From Lachnospiraceae bacterium (GTDB taxonomy: Bacteria; Bacillota; Clostridia; Lachnospirales; Lachnospiraceae): a DNA stretch of 64,000 nucleotides. Of this stretch, positions 16,852 through 25,822 are shown one piece after another (the stretch's first letter is position 1; each line of letters begins with the position of its first letter). The translations under genes and the position numbers were made by a program. The notes under the pieces are model-generated. The model saw only the letters and a list, made by a program, of their open reading frames with translations, had not been told where the DNA came from and searched no databases. The stretch lies in assembly GCA_024695465.1 (NCBI GenBank), contig JAILID010000072.1, positions 1-64,000 on the forward strand, written 5' to 3'.

Positions 16852-17959
16852 AATTCCTCCGCGGCGGGTTCTCTTCCGAACCCCCGTCTTTCTTCTCCTC
16901 AACCGGCCAGAGGGTACGGTTTCTGCCTTCCCCCGCATTGTAAGAATACGTTTCAGGACGATCTCCCGTCCCGGCTTTCCGCTCCGCCTTTTCCGCTTTC
17001 CGCCGGGCCCTGGATTTTCTCGTCGAGACGAAGACGACGGCAATCACGACGCCCGCGGCCGCCGCGAACGGAAGAATGTAGATGAGAAGATAGAGGACGC
17101 CTTCCAGGACATCCAGGAAATTCTCCCAGGAATCTCCGATCGTCTCCGCAAGACGCTCGCCGAAGGTGCGGCTGACCTTCACCTCCGTATATTTCACCAC
17201 CTCTTCCAGCCTCAGGTTGATCGTTGAGTAATTCACATCCGTATCCATGGAGGATAATTTCGTCCTCGCCTGGTTGAGCTGCGTCTGGACTTCCGTCAGC
17301 CGGCTCTCCACCGCGATCATATCCTCAATGGTTTCGGCCTTCGCCATCATCTCGTTCAGCCTTTTTTCCTGCTGCTCCAGGGCCTCGATCAGCACGGTCT
17401 GGTCGTTATAGCTCCTCGTGATATTCTTAACGTCCATCGAGCGGCTGATCACCTTGCCATCAACTTCTCCGAGAAGCGTAAGGAAATCCTGATAGCGTGC
17501 TGAAGGAACCCGTATCGTCATCGTAAGGACCAGACTCCCGCTTTTCTTCCTGTAATCCTCATCGTACCAGTGGTAATTGTCGTCATAGACAGACTCGCTC
17601 TCGATGATTCCTCCGACCTTGCTTATGGCGCCCCGGATCCCGGCGCCGCTCCCGGCAAAATCCAGCGTCTCGATCTCAATATTGCAGGTATAGACCAGCT
17701 TCTCCGCCAGCGTCTCCGCCGCGATCTCCTGCGGGGCCTCCGAAGAGGGCGCGTCTCCCGTCCCGGCCGTCACTTCCTCTGCGGCCGCATATTCGTACAT
17801 TTCGTCTCCAAAGGCTCCGTCCTCTTCCTTCGCCTCCTCCCTCCAATCCGCCGCGGTATTCGCGGAATAGGAGCTCTGACTGAGGGAGCTTCCGCAGGCG
17901 CCAAAAAGCACGGCTGCTGCCATCATGAACGCTGCAATCATTAGGGTTCTTCTTTTCAT
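16841..17959 (-). CDS. DUF4349 lipoprotein with coiled coil and C-terminal membrane anchor
   Basis: The start at 17959 (MKRRTLMIAAFM) follows GGAGGTG and gives 372 residues. A signal sequence ends in the lipobox LFGAC near residue 20. An acidic Glu/Ala-rich linker is followed by the DUF4349 core, about residues 95-290: IEIETLDF, the VPSARYQDFLTLLGEVDGKV strand and the coiled coil through LEQQEKRLNEMMAKAETIEDM to VESRLTEVQTQLNQ. A membrane helix (about 300-325) and a basic cytoplasmic tail follow. The family is broadly distributed in Bacillota, function unknown, and is probably envelope-associated. It has its own promoter (18024-18052) although it follows rsmE by about 100 bp. Confidence 0.85.
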   Translation of the reverse strand: MKRRTLMIAAFMMAAAVLFGACGSSLSQSSYSANTAADWREEAKEEDGAFGDEMYEYAAAEEVTAGTGDAPSSEAPQEIAAETLAEKLVYTCNIEIETLDFAGSGAGIRGAISKVGGIIESESVYDDNYHWYDEDYRKKSGSLVLTMTIRVPSARYQDFLTLLGEVDGKVISRSMDVKNITRSYNDQTVLIEALEQQEKRLNEMMAKAETIEDMIAVESRLTEVQTQLNQARTKLSSMDTDVNYSTINLRLEEVVKYTEVKVSRTFGERLAETIGDSWENFLDVLEGVLYLLIYILPFAAAAGVVIAVVFVSTRKSRARRKAEKAERKAGTGDRPETYSYNAGEGRNRTLWPVEEKKDGGSEENPPRRNYEG

Positions 17960-18023
17960 TTCACACCTCCCTGATTCGAAGCTATTCCATACAGGCATCT
18001 CCAATAAAGCCTGACCTGCGTTT

Positions 18024-18052
18024 AGTATAACATTCTTTTTTTGAAATGAAAA
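18024..18052 (-). promoter_or_regulatory. Promoter of the DUF4349 gene
   Basis: Minus strand: TTTTCA (18052-18047), 17-bp spacer, TATACT (18029-18024). The -35 box is part of an AAATGAA/TTCATTT word. Confidence 0.55.
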
Positions 18053-18056
18053 CCCC

Positions 18057-18794
18057 TTAGGCCTCAAGCGTGAACATAAGGATCGACATCGCCGCGATCG
18101 CGGCTGTCTCCGTGCGCAGAATCCGCCGGCCCAGCGTGAGGACTTCGGCCCCGGCCTCCCGGGCCGCTTCGACTTCCGAAAGGCCGAAGCCGCCTTCCGG
18201 GCCGATAAAGAGCGCCAGCGTTTCCCCTGCTTTTATAGAGGCCAGCGCTCTGCGGGAATTCCCGATCCCTTCCGCGCACTCATAGGGGAAGAGGATGTGA
18301 TCCATGGCCTTCGCCCCGGCAAGAGCCTCCTTAAAGGAAACGACGCTCCCCACTTCGGGTATCAGTCCCCGCTTTGACTGTTTGGCCGCCGCGTCCGCGA
18401 TCGCCTGCCAGCGCTTCCTGCGCGCTGCGGCTTTCTTCTCATCCAGCTTTACAACCGAGCGCTGCATGGCCACCGGAACGATACGAGCCGCGCCCAGCTC
18501 CACCGCCTTCTGCACGATCAGCTCCATCCGGTCGAATTTGGGAAGACCCATGTAGAGCGTGATCCGGCAGGGCAGTTCATTTTCCGAAGCGGAAATTTCC
18601 TCCACTGACAGTATTGCCTCTTCAGCCGTAAATTCGGCTATCCGGCAGTGATAGAGAAGCCCTTCTTCATCCACCGTCTCCACGGCTTCCCCCGGCCGCA
18701 TGCGGAGCACATGCTGCATGTGATGGGCGTCTTCGCCGGAAACCGTCACAAAACCATCCGACAGCTGTTCCTGATTAATAAAAAAACGATACAT
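18057..18794 (-). CDS. rsmE: 16S rRNA m3U1498 methyltransferase RsmE
   Basis: The start at 18794 (MYRFFINQEQ), one base after the prmA stop, gives 245 residues. An N-terminal PUA-like segment (GEDAHHMQHVLRMRPGE) is followed by a SPOUT methyltransferase domain with GLPKFDRMELIVQKAVELGA, RSVVKLD and the knotted SAM-binding loop LFIGPEGGFGLSEVE / LTLGRRILRTETA. It methylates N3 of U1498 in the 30S decoding centre. Adjacency to prmA and dnaJ is the classic Bacillota order and supports the call. Confidence 0.95.
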   Translation of the reverse strand: MYRFFINQEQLSDGFVTVSGEDAHHMQHVLRMRPGEAVETVDEEGLLYHCRIAEFTAEEAILSVEEISASENELPCRITLYMGLPKFDRMELIVQKAVELGAARIVPVAMQRSVVKLDEKKAAARRKRWQAIADAAAKQSKRGLIPEVGSVVSFKEALAGAKAMDHILFPYECAEGIGNSRRALASIKAGETLALFIGPEGGFGLSEVEAAREAGAEVLTLGRRILRTETAAIAAMSILMFTLEA

Positions 18795-18795
18795 C

Positions 18796-19830
18796 TCATT
18801 TCCTCGCCGCAATGCTTTCCCATTCGCCCATCGTCTCCTCTTCCAGGATCGCGAGCCCTTCTTTTGCCAGCGCGTCCCGGACGATCTGCGCGTGAGTCCT
18901 CAGGATCCCGGACATGATATAGACGCCTCCCTCTTTCAGGAGAGGGGGAACCGCCGGCGTAAGGCCGGCCAGGATCTCCGCGATGATATTAGCCGTCACC
19001 AGGTCATAACCCTGCCCGCCGGAGGCTTCCAGCGCCTTTGCGCTGACAGCCGGATCGTCGGCCAGGTTTCCCATGGCCAGATGAAAAGCCGTTTCGGGAA
19101 TTTCATTTTTTATTAGATTTTCCCGGAGGGCGGCCGGCACATTGGGATCCAGATCCGTGGCGAAAACCTCCGCCGCCCCATCTTTCAGCGCGATAAGCCC
19201 CAGGATCCCGCTCCCGGTACCGATGTCCAGCAGGCGGTCTCCTCCTTTCAGATACTTTCTAAGCGCCCGGATCGCAAGCCGGGTCGATTCGTGCTGACCG
19301 GTCCCGAAAGCGGTTCCCGGATCCAGGCGGAGGGTAATATCCGCATCCTCCGTCTCCGCCCCCTCCTCCCAGGAGGGAACGATAGCGACCCCTTCGACCG
19401 TAAAACGGTGAAAATGTTCCTTCCAGCTGTTGGCCCAGTCCTCCTCCTGCGTCGTATCCAGGCTGATCGTTCCGGGCCCGATGCTGCAGTAAGTCCCGAT
19501 TTCCGCGAGCCCCGCCCGGACCCGGTCCAGAATCTCCTCCAGGCTGCCTTCCGGCTCCGGCAGGTCGACCGGACCGGTTCCCGGATCATAGTTTTCCGGG
19601 AGGATGGAGTCCCCGCTTCCGGGCTTTTTGATGTAAAATGAAATTCTGGCCCGGTGGTCGTCTTCCGGCAGCTCCGGTACAACCTCCCCGAAATAGCCGC
19701 CGTTTTCATCCGCCCCCACCGGAACTTTATCCTCTATCTCCACTCCGATGATGCCGAGGGTGTTCAGCATATAAGAGATATCATCCTCCGCTCCGCTCAT
19801 CGTATCTATCGTTGCTTTGATCCATTCCAT
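18796..19830 (-). CDS. prmA: Ribosomal protein L11 methyltransferase
   Basis: The start at 19830 (MEWIKATIDTMSG) follows AGGAG; 344 residues, somewhat longer than the roughly 312 usual for the family. The N-terminal half is the substrate-recognition domain. The Rossmann methyltransferase domain carries the SAM loop LLDIGTGSGILGL near residue 205, preceded by the PrmA signature DPGTAFGTGQHESTRLA. It trimethylates lysines of ribosomal protein L11. It is separated from dnaJ by a strong palindromic terminator, so prmA-rsmE may have a separate promoter that I could not place confidently. Confidence 0.95.
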   Translation of the reverse strand: MEWIKATIDTMSGAEDDISYMLNTLGIIGVEIEDKVPVGADENGGYFGEVVPELPEDDHRARISFYIKKPGSGDSILPENYDPGTGPVDLPEPEGSLEEILDRVRAGLAEIGTYCSIGPGTISLDTTQEEDWANSWKEHFHRFTVEGVAIVPSWEEGAETEDADITLRLDPGTAFGTGQHESTRLAIRALRKYLKGGDRLLDIGTGSGILGLIALKDGAAEVFATDLDPNVPAALRENLIKNEIPETAFHLAMGNLADDPAVSAKALEASGGQGYDLVTANIIAEILAGLTPAVPPLLKEGGVYIMSGILRTHAQIVRDALAKEGLAILEEETMGEWESIAARK

Positions 19831-19901
19831 CTCATTTCTCCTGCTGTAAATAAAATGCGGACACGGCACGGCTTTCCGATACGCCGGACTATGCCGTCGT
19901 C

Positions 19902-19936
19902 AAAGGAAGGCCGGACAGCTGTCCGGCCTTCCTTTT
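19902..19936 (-). terminator. Long palindromic terminator after dnaJ
   Basis: A perfect 17-bp-arm palindrome centred between 19918 and 19919 (arms end in GGCCGGACAG / CTGTCCGGCC). On the minus strand it runs into TTCCTTTG. It separates the dnaK-dnaJ message from prmA-rsmE. Confidence 0.75.
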
Positions 19937-19940
19937 GCGG

Positions 19941-21041
19941 TTATTGTTCTCCCATCGTCTCCGCGTACTTCTTAAGCGCGGCTCTCTGCTCGCGGCCAAG
20001 GCGCGTCGGCGTCGTAATGATCAGCGTCACATACTGATCGCCTCTTCTGCCCGCGTTCCTAAGAGACGGAACGCCCTTGCCTTTAAGCCTGATCCGGGTA
20101 TCGGTCTGGGTGCCGGCCTTGACCTCATACTCAACCTCACCGTCGATCGTCTTGATCCGAACCGTGCCGCCCAGAGCAGCCTTGGTAAAGGAAATGGCCG
20201 CCGTAGAATAAAGGTCCGTGTCATTCCTCTGGAAAGTCGGATGACGGGATACCCTCACTTCTACGAGAAGATCTCCTCTGGCTCCGCCGTTGCTTCCCGG
20301 CTCGCCCTTGTCCCGGACGCGGACAGACATGCCGTTATCGATACCGGCCGGAATCGATACCTTGATCTTCTGCCGGCGGGTGACATAGCCCGTCCCCTTG
20401 CATTCCGGACATTTTTCCCGGATGATCCTGCCGGCTCCCCGGCACTCCGGACAGGTGGTCTGGGTCTGCACCATCCCGAAGATGCTCTGCTGAGTCTGCA
20501 TGACCCTTCCAGAACCGCCGCAGCGCGTACAGGTCTCCGGAGAGGTGCCCTTTTTCGCCCCGCTGCCCCCGCAGCTTCCGCAGGGCTCTCTGAGATTCAG
20601 ATCCAGTTCCTTCTCGCAGCCGAATACAGCTTCTTCAAAGCTGATGCTTACGGACACGCGGACATTCTCGCCCCGCATGGGGCCGTTCCGGGCGCCCGAA
20701 CTTCTGGATCTGCCTCCGAAGCCGCCGAACACGCCTCCTCCGAAGAAGCTGTTCAGGATATCGTCAAAATCCATGCCGCTCGCGTCGAACCCGCTGTAGC
20801 CGCCCGCGCCTCCGCTGAAGGCCGCGTGGCCGAACTGGTCATACTGGCGGCGTTTTTCCGGATCGGAGAGGACGGAATAGGCCTCTGAAGCTTCCTTGAA
20901 CTTCTCAGCGGCGCTTTCGTCCCCCGGATTCACGTCCGGATGGTATTTTTTTGCCAGCTTCCGGTAAGCCTTCTTTAAGGCGTCGTCATCCGCGTTCTTG
21001 TCTACGCCGAGCACCTCATAATAATCTCTCTTCTCTGCCAT
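19941..21041 (-). CDS. dnaJ: Chaperone DnaJ (type I Hsp40)
   Basis: A 366-residue type I J-protein. The J domain has the catalytic HPD in [10 protein letters not shown] near residue 33. A Gly/Phe/Ser-rich region follows (about 78-120). Four zinc-binding CxxCxGxG repeats lie near 145-205 ([32 protein letters not shown]), then the C-terminal substrate-binding beta domains. It stimulates DnaK ATPase and delivers unfolded clients. It lies 359 bp after dnaK on the same strand; that gap contains a strong hairpin (21230-21269), which may set the dnaJ level relative to dnaK. Confidence 0.97.
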   Translation of the reverse strand: MAEKRDYYEVLGVDKNADDDALKKAYRKLAKKYHPDVNPGDESAAEKFKEASEAYSVLSDPEKRRQYDQFGHAAFSGGAGGYSGFDASGMDFDDILNSFFGGGVFGGFGGRSRSSGARNGPMRGENVRVSVSISFEEAVFGCEKELDLNLREPCGSCGGSGAKKGTSPETCTRCGGSGRVMQTQQSIFGMVQTQTTCPECRGAGRIIREKCPECKGTGYVTRRQKIKVSIPAGIDNGMSVRVRDKGEPGSNGGARGDLLVEVRVSRHPTFQRNDTDLYSTAAISFTKAALGGTVRIKTIDGEVEYEVKAGTQTDTRIRLKGKGVPSLRNAGRRGDQYVTLIITTPTRLGREQRAALKKYAETMGEQ

Positions 21042-21400
21042 ACTTCACTAATTCCCCTGCTTGTTGAAACTTTTCCCAGATATGTCCGCAAAATGACAAA
21101 ATCAGCCTGCATAGGATGCTTTTTTAAATGCGCGGAAGAGAACGCCGCATCCACGGGACCCTCTGACAACGCGTTCAGGAAAGCAGGCAGGCAAGACCTT
21201 CCGTCCATTGCGAACAGCTCCTTATCGCACGACAGCAAGCACAAAGGCTTGCACCTGCGCTTGCTGTCGATATCCTATCTCAAAACATAAAAAGTGTCAA
21301 CCGAAAGATTGTCCGGCCCTTTTGAGCCTGTCCGAAAACCGTCCGCTCCGGGGGCTTCGCATACGCTCCGCCCGGCCTTAAGCGGCAGCCTCCGGCCTTA
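21042..21400 (-). other. dnaK-dnaJ intergenic spacer with switch-like hairpins
   Basis: No gene seen. A perfect 11-bp inverted repeat CGACAGCAAGC (21230-21240) / GCTTGCTGTCG (21259-21269) has an 18-base loop. The loop itself contains GCTTGC (21247-21252), which can pair instead with GCAAGC (21235-21240), so two mutually exclusive hairpins are possible. No T tract follows in either direction, so it is not an ordinary terminator. Confidence 0.6.
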
Positions 21401-23287
21401 TCAAACCTCCGTATAGTCCGCGTCCACCACGTCGTCGCCGGCGTTGCTGCCGCTGTCCGCGCCGCCGTTGTAGCCGCCATACTGCGGACCTGCCTGGGAA
21501 CCGCCCTGCGGGCCGCCCTGCTGGTTCTGCTCATACATCTTCGCGAAGAGCTTCTGGGCGCTTGTCATCAGCTTTTCTTTGGCGTCCTTGAGCTCCGCGA
21601 CGTCCGCATCCGTAAGGTTCGCGTTATTGCGGTGCTTCTCCACCAGTGCTTTCAGATTCGTAAGATCGGACTCGACTGCAGCCTTATCGCCTCCGTCCAG
21701 CTTGTCGCCGGCTTCCTTCAGCGCGTTTTCAACCTGGAAGACCATGGAATCCGCCTCGTTCTTGGCGTCGACGCCTTCCTTGCGCTTCTTGTCCTGGGCC
21801 TCGAAAGCAGCCGCTTCCTTAACCGCCTTGTCGATATCCGCGTCAGACATGTTGGAACCGCCGGTAATCGTGATGTGCTGCTCCTTGCCGGTTCCGAGAT
21901 CCTTTGCGGAGACATTTACGATGCCGTTGGCGTCGATGTCAAAGGTAACCTCGATCTGCGGAACGCCGCGGCGTGCCGGCGGAATGCCGTCCAGGCGGAA
22001 CTGGCCGAGGGACTTGTTGTCCGCCGCGAACTGGCGCTCACCCTGAAGGACGTTGATGTCAACGGCCGTCTGGTTGTCGGCTGCGGTGGAGAAGACCTGG
22101 CTCTTCTTGGTCGGGATGGTTGTATTCCTCTCGATCAGGCGGGTAGCGATGCCGCCTTCCGTCTCGATGGACAGAGAGAGCGGAGTAACGTCCAGAAGAA
22201 GGATATCGCCTGCGCCCTTGTCGCCTGCAAGCTTGCCGCCCTGGATGGATGCGCCGACCGCAACGCACTCGTCCGGATTCAGGGTCTTGGACGGCTCATG
22301 GCCGGTCAGAGACTTAACCTTGTCCTGAACAGCCGGGATACGGGTGGAACCGCCGACCAGGAGGACCTTCGTGAGATCCGAATTGGAAAGACCTGCGTCC
22401 TGCATGGCCTTGGTGACCGGGATCGCGGTTCTCTCCACCAGATCGTGGGTCAGCTCGTCGAATTTGGCTCTGGTAAGGTCCATATCGAAGTGCTTGGGGC
22501 CGTCCGCGGTAGCGGTGATGAAAGGCAGGTTGATGTTGGTCGTCGTGGAAGCGGACAGCTCTTTCTTGGCCTTCTCCGCTGCTTCCTTCAGCCTCTGGAG
22601 CGCCATGCGGTCATTGGAGAGGTCAACCCCTTCCTTGCGCTTGAAATCCTGCAGCATGTAATTGGTGATGGCGTTGTCGAAGTCATCGCCGCCCAGGTGG
22701 GAATCGCCGTTGACCGCCAGAACCTCGATGACCCCGTCGCCGATCTCGATGATGGAGACGTCGAAGGTGCCGCCGCCAAGGTCGTAAACCATGATCTTCT
22801 GATCCCTCTCGTTGTCGAGGCCGTATGCCAGCGCCGCCGCAGTCGGCTCATTGATGATACGCTTGACTTCAAGGCCCGCGATCTTGCCCGCGTCCTTGGT
22901 CGCCTGGCGCTGCGCGTCGTTAAAGTAAGCGGGAACCGTGATGACCGCTTCCGAAACCTTCTCGCCGAGATAATTCTCCGCATCCGCCTTCAGCTTCTGA
23001 AGGACCATCGCGGAAATCTCCTGGGGCGTGTAGCTCTTTCCGCCCATGGTGACCTTATCGTTCGTACCCATCTTTCTCTTGATGGAAGCAACCGTATTGT
23101 CCGCATTGGTGACTGCCTGACGCTTAGCCGGCTCTCCGACCAGCCTCTCGCCCGTCTTGGTGACGGCGACGACCGACGGAGTCGTTCTCGCGCCTTCCGC
23201 GTTGGCGATAACAACCGGCTGACCGCCTTCCATAACCGCTACGCAGCTGTTCGTTGTACCCAAATCGATACCGATAATCTTACTCAT
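21401..23287 (-). CDS. dnaK: Chaperone DnaK (Hsp70)
   Basis: A 628-residue Hsp70. Nucleotide-binding domain motifs: [14 protein letters not shown] at the N-terminus, [13 protein letters not shown] near 150, [13 protein letters not shown] near 170 and [14 protein letters not shown] near 310. The interdomain linker [12 protein letters not shown] and the substrate-binding domain follow, ending in a Gly/Gln-rich tail and [17 protein letters not shown] precedes the start. It is the ATP-driven folding chaperone, working with the adjacent GrpE and DnaJ, and is presumably controlled from the CIRCE-bearing promoter ahead of hrcA. The 127-bp gap after grpE holds only a small GCGC-GAAA-GCGC tetraloop hairpin. 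Confidence 0.98.
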   Translation of the reverse strand: MSKIIGIDLGTTNSCVAVMEGGQPVVIANAEGARTTPSVVAVTKTGERLVGEPAKRQAVTNADNTVASIKRKMGTNDKVTMGGKSYTPQEISAMVLQKLKADAENYLGEKVSEAVITVPAYFNDAQRQATKDAGKIAGLEVKRIINEPTAAALAYGLDNERDQKIMVYDLGGGTFDVSIIEIGDGVIEVLAVNGDSHLGGDDFDNAITNYMLQDFKRKEGVDLSNDRMALQRLKEAAEKAKKELSASTTTNINLPFITATADGPKHFDMDLTRAKFDELTHDLVERTAIPVTKAMQDAGLSNSDLTKVLLVGGSTRIPAVQDKVKSLTGHEPSKTLNPDECVAVGASIQGGKLAGDKGAGDILLLDVTPLSLSIETEGGIATRLIERNTTIPTKKSQVFSTAADNQTAVDINVLQGERQFAADNKSLGQFRLDGIPPARRGVPQIEVTFDIDANGIVNVSAKDLGTGKEQHITITGGSNMSDADIDKAVKEAAAFEAQDKKRKEGVDAKNEADSMVFQVENALKEAGDKLDGGDKAAVESDLTNLKALVEKHRNNANLTDADVAELKDAKEKLMTSAQKLFAKMYEQNQQGGPQGGSQAGPQYGGYNGGADSGSNAGDDVVDADYTEV

Positions 23288-23414
23288 AATAAAATCCTCC
23301 TCTTAAAGCTCTCCGAAAGGAAAGCCCCTTTTCGTGATCATTCAAAACAGTTCTTTCTATATATGGATCCGGAACTCTTCGCGCTTTCGCGCCGGCCCTT
23401 CCGGCTCTGCCTTC

Positions 23415-24212
23415 TTAATTCGCGACCTTTACCATGGAATAGCGGACGACCTGATCCTTATAGAGATATCCCTTCTGGAACTCTTCCGCCACTGTGTTTT
23501 CACCCAGCGCCTCATCCTCCACATGCATGACCGCATTATGCAGGTTCGGGTCAAAAGGCTTGCCGACCGCTTCGATCGGGGTCACGCCCAGTTCCGTAAG
23601 GACGCCGGTAAGCTGCTTGTAGATCTTCTCCATCCCGCTTGTGAAGGGATCGTCCTTGTCCTCTTCCGCCACCAGAGAGAAGCCTCTCTCGAAATTGTCC
23701 ACCACCGGGAGCATCTTTTCAACCACATCCCTCGCGCCCATGGCGTACATTCCGGACTTTTCCTTCTCCGTGCGCTTGCGGAAGTTGTCGAACTCCGCCA
23801 GCAGCCTCTTATACTGATCGCTGATGGCGGCGATTTCTTCCGCCTTCTTCGCCAGTTCCTTCTCGAACTTTTTCTTGCGGCCAAAGAAATCAAATTCCTT
23901 TTTCCCTTCCGCAGTCTTCGCTGCCTCCGAGCCGGACTCTTCTTTTCCTGCCTCAGCTTTGCCATTGGCATCCTCGCCGCCCTCTTCCGCCGGCGTTTCG
24001 GGCTCCGAGGCGTCCTCATTCGAAGCTTCCTCATCCGGAGCCTCCGACTTTTCGGCCGCTTCTTCCTCTGTCCCGCCGCCTTCTGCCGGCTTTTCCTCCG
24101 CCTCGGATTCCTCCTTCAGCAAAGCATCCGCCTTTACAGCCTCTTCCGACGAAGGATCCTTTTCGGGGATATCGGCAATCTCCTCATCCTGAACCTTCTT
24201 CTCTTCGCTCAA
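23415..24212 (-). CDS. grpE: Nucleotide exchange factor GrpE with long acidic N-terminal extension
   Basis: I prefer a TTG start at 24212, eight or nine bases after AAAGGAGGA, giving 265 residues beginning (M)SEEKKVQDEE. An ATG at 24272, behind a weaker GGAG, would add a basic 20-residue extension. Residues 1-110 are Glu/Ala-rich and probably disordered. The GrpE core follows: long helix through LLAEFDNFRKRTEKEK near 150, then LPVVDNFERG, and the beta-wing domain with VGKPFDPNLHNAVMHVED and the YKDQVVRYSMVKVAN end. It exchanges ADP on DnaK and acts as a thermosensor in many bacteria. It sits between hrcA and dnaK. Confidence 0.93.
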   Translation of the reverse strand: MSEEKKVQDEEIADIPEKDPSSEEAVKADALLKEESEAEEKPAEGGGTEEEAAEKSEAPDEEASNEDASEPETPAEEGGEDANGKAEAGKEESGSEAAKTAEGKKEFDFFGRKKKFEKELAKKAEEIAAISDQYKRLLAEFDNFRKRTEKEKSGMYAMGARDVVEKMLPVVDNFERGFSLVAEEDKDDPFTSGMEKIYKQLTGVLTELGVTPIEAVGKPFDPNLHNAVMHVEDEALGENTVAEEFQKGYLYKDQVVRYSMVKVAN

Positions 24213-24392
24213 CGCACTTATCCTCCTTTGTCTTTTCCGGCCTCTTTTCCCTGTCCGGAAGGGTTTTTCCATTCTGATTATCTCCGGGGAGATTGCTCCC
24301 GCTGCCGCGGTCTCTTCCCGACCCTGTTTCCCGTTTCGGGTTTTGGCGCCGCGGAGATCTTCCGGGCATCTCTCCCGCAGTCTTCTCCGGTT

Positions 24393-25466
24393 CTATTCTC
24401 CGCCCGGAGGGGCTTCCGGCTTTTCCGAATCCCTGTGAAAAAGGTCGTTCAAGGACTTTCTGACCTCCTTCAGGTTGTTCATAACCTTCTCGTAATCCAT
24501 GCGCTTGGGACCGATAATTCCAATCGTTCCCTGAAGACCGTCCCCCAGGTCATAGGTTGCGGTCACCACGCTGCAGTCCTTCATGGATTCGACCGGACCC
24601 TCATCCCCGATATAGACCTGTATACCGGTTTCGCCGTTCTCTTCCTTGCGCTCTGTTTCCTTCACAAAATCGGCCAGATAGCTCTTATCTTCGATCGCGG
24701 TAATAAGCTGGCTGGCCCGCTGGCTGTCGGAGAGTTCCGGATAGCGGAAAATATTATTGGCTCCGCTTGTATAGATCCGCATATCTTCATCCGTATCGAC
24801 CCGGATCACCTCGGCGATCGTATCCAGAACGTCGTTGACGACCTCTGCGTGTCCCCTGGCTTCTTCCTTGATATTGGATATCAATCCCAGATTGATATCC
24901 GCCAGGGTCAGCCCGTTCAGCCGGGTATTGAGCAGAAGATTCAGCCGGAGGACGGTTTCCTCATCGATCTCTTCGGGAAGGTCGATAATGTGGTTCTTGA
25001 CGATATTGCCATCGATCACAACCACGTTCAGAAGCTGCTTCGGGGCGACCCGGGAGAGCTGGATGAACTTGACCTTGTTGCCCTTGTAAGAAGGAGCGGA
25101 AATCATGGTCGTATACTTCGTCTGGGATGCCAGAAAACGAACCACCTGCTTCAGGAGTTCCTCCATCCGGCTCGTTCTGGCGATCATCAGTGAATTCATG
25201 GCGGAAACTTCTTTGGTTTTCTCGTCCACCAGCGAATTTACATAGTAGCGATATCCTTTATCGGAAGGAATCCTTCCCGCCGAAGTATGCGGCTGGAGGA
25301 TGAAGCCCATCTCCTCGAGATCGGACATCTCATTCCGGATCGTCGCTGAACTCAGCTTGAGATCGGAATACTTTGAGATTGTCCGCGACCCCACCGGCTC
25401 GCCGGTTTCCAGATAGGTTCGAATGATCGCGTTCAGTATAGTCCGCTTTCTCTCATCAAGCTGCAA
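24393..25466 (-). CDS. hrcA: Heat-inducible transcription repressor HrcA
   Basis: A 357-residue repressor beginning at a TTG codon (25466-25464) behind GGGAGG: (M)QLDERKRTILNAIIRTYLETGEPVGSRTI, the winged-helix DNA-binding domain; SSATIRNEMSDLEEMGFILQPHTSAGRIPSDKGYR follows near residue 40-70, in family order. The C-terminal half is the GAF-like and dimerisation region. It binds the CIRCE element (25494-25520) located in its own leader and represses the hrcA-grpE-dnaK message until heat or misfolded protein titrates GroEL. First gene of the operon. Confidence 0.96.
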   Translation of the reverse strand: MQLDERKRTILNAIIRTYLETGEPVGSRTISKYSDLKLSSATIRNEMSDLEEMGFILQPHTSAGRIPSDKGYRYYVNSLVDEKTKEVSAMNSLMIARTSRMEELLKQVVRFLASQTKYTTMISAPSYKGNKVKFIQLSRVAPKQLLNVVVIDGNIVKNHIIDLPEEIDEETVLRLNLLLNTRLNGLTLADINLGLISNIKEEARGHAEVVNDVLDTIAEVIRVDTDEDMRIYTSGANNIFRYPELSDSQRASQLITAIEDKSYLADFVKETERKEENGETGIQVYIGDEGPVESMKDCSVVTATYDLGDGLQGTIGIIGPKRMDYEKVMNNLKEVRKSLNDLFHRDSEKPEAPPGGE

Positions 25467-25493
25467 GGCTCTTCCTCCCTTCCTCTGATCCTG

Positions 25494-25520
25494 TTAGCAC
25501 TCGAAGTGTTGGAGTGCTAA
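25494..25520 (-). promoter_or_regulatory. CIRCE operator
   Basis: TTAGCACTC (25494-25502), nine-base spacer, GAGTGCTAA (25512-25520): a perfect match to the CIRCE consensus bound by HrcA. It lies directly downstream of the -10 box, spanning the expected transcript start and leader. Confidence 0.97.
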
Positions 25521-25532
25521 CATCTACATAGT

Positions 25533-25561
25533 ACTATACTCGGCGGAGGGCAGGTTGTCAA
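25533..25561 (-). promoter_or_regulatory. Housekeeping promoter of hrcA-grpE-dnaK
   Basis: Minus strand: TTGACA (25561-25556), 17-bp spacer, TATAGT (25538-25533). A near-consensus sigma-A promoter immediately upstream of CIRCE. Confidence 0.9.
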
Positions 25562-25655
25562 CCATTATTTTTAAAAAACCTTTCTACCGCGCCGCCATCC
25601 TCTTGTCTGCCGGACGCTTTCTGCCGCGCGCTCCCGCGGTCCTTAACAAGGTCAT

Positions 25656-25700
25656 AAAAAAAGACCGCCGCCCGGATAAGATTTTCATCCGAAGCGGCAG
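25656..25700 (-). terminator. Terminator after the SPFH gene
   Basis: Arms around GCCGCTTCGGAT and ATCCGGGCGGC on the minus strand, followed by seven T residues (25662-25656). The rest of the 260-bp gap up to 25822 holds no gene; the AAATGAA word occurs at about 25817. Confidence 0.75.
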
Positions 25701-25822
25701 TCAGAAAATGGCGCTGCAGCACACCAACCTATTCTTTTTCACCCATCCAGCGACCGCAGAAGTCCGGACTTTACTTTTAGAAGCAAGGCCGCTGAAGGCA
25801 GCGCGCCGAATGGTTTTCATTT

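Noticed and set aside
16852..17043. Longer N-terminus for the UPF0158 protein
   Set aside because: The extension is an Arg-rich shadow of the DUF4349 gene. MKVKLMDLL has the family-like start and overlaps the upstream stop tightly.
21632..23530. Plus-strand open frame of 632 codons opposite dnaK
   Set aside because: It is antisense to an unmistakable dnaK, has no ribosome binding site and is very Arg/Leu/Asp-rich. Such long antisense frames arise from GC-rich third positions.
23334..25193. Plus-strand open frame of 619 codons opposite grpE and hrcA
   Set aside because: Crosses two real genes and their spacer. Composition is unlike any protein family known to me.
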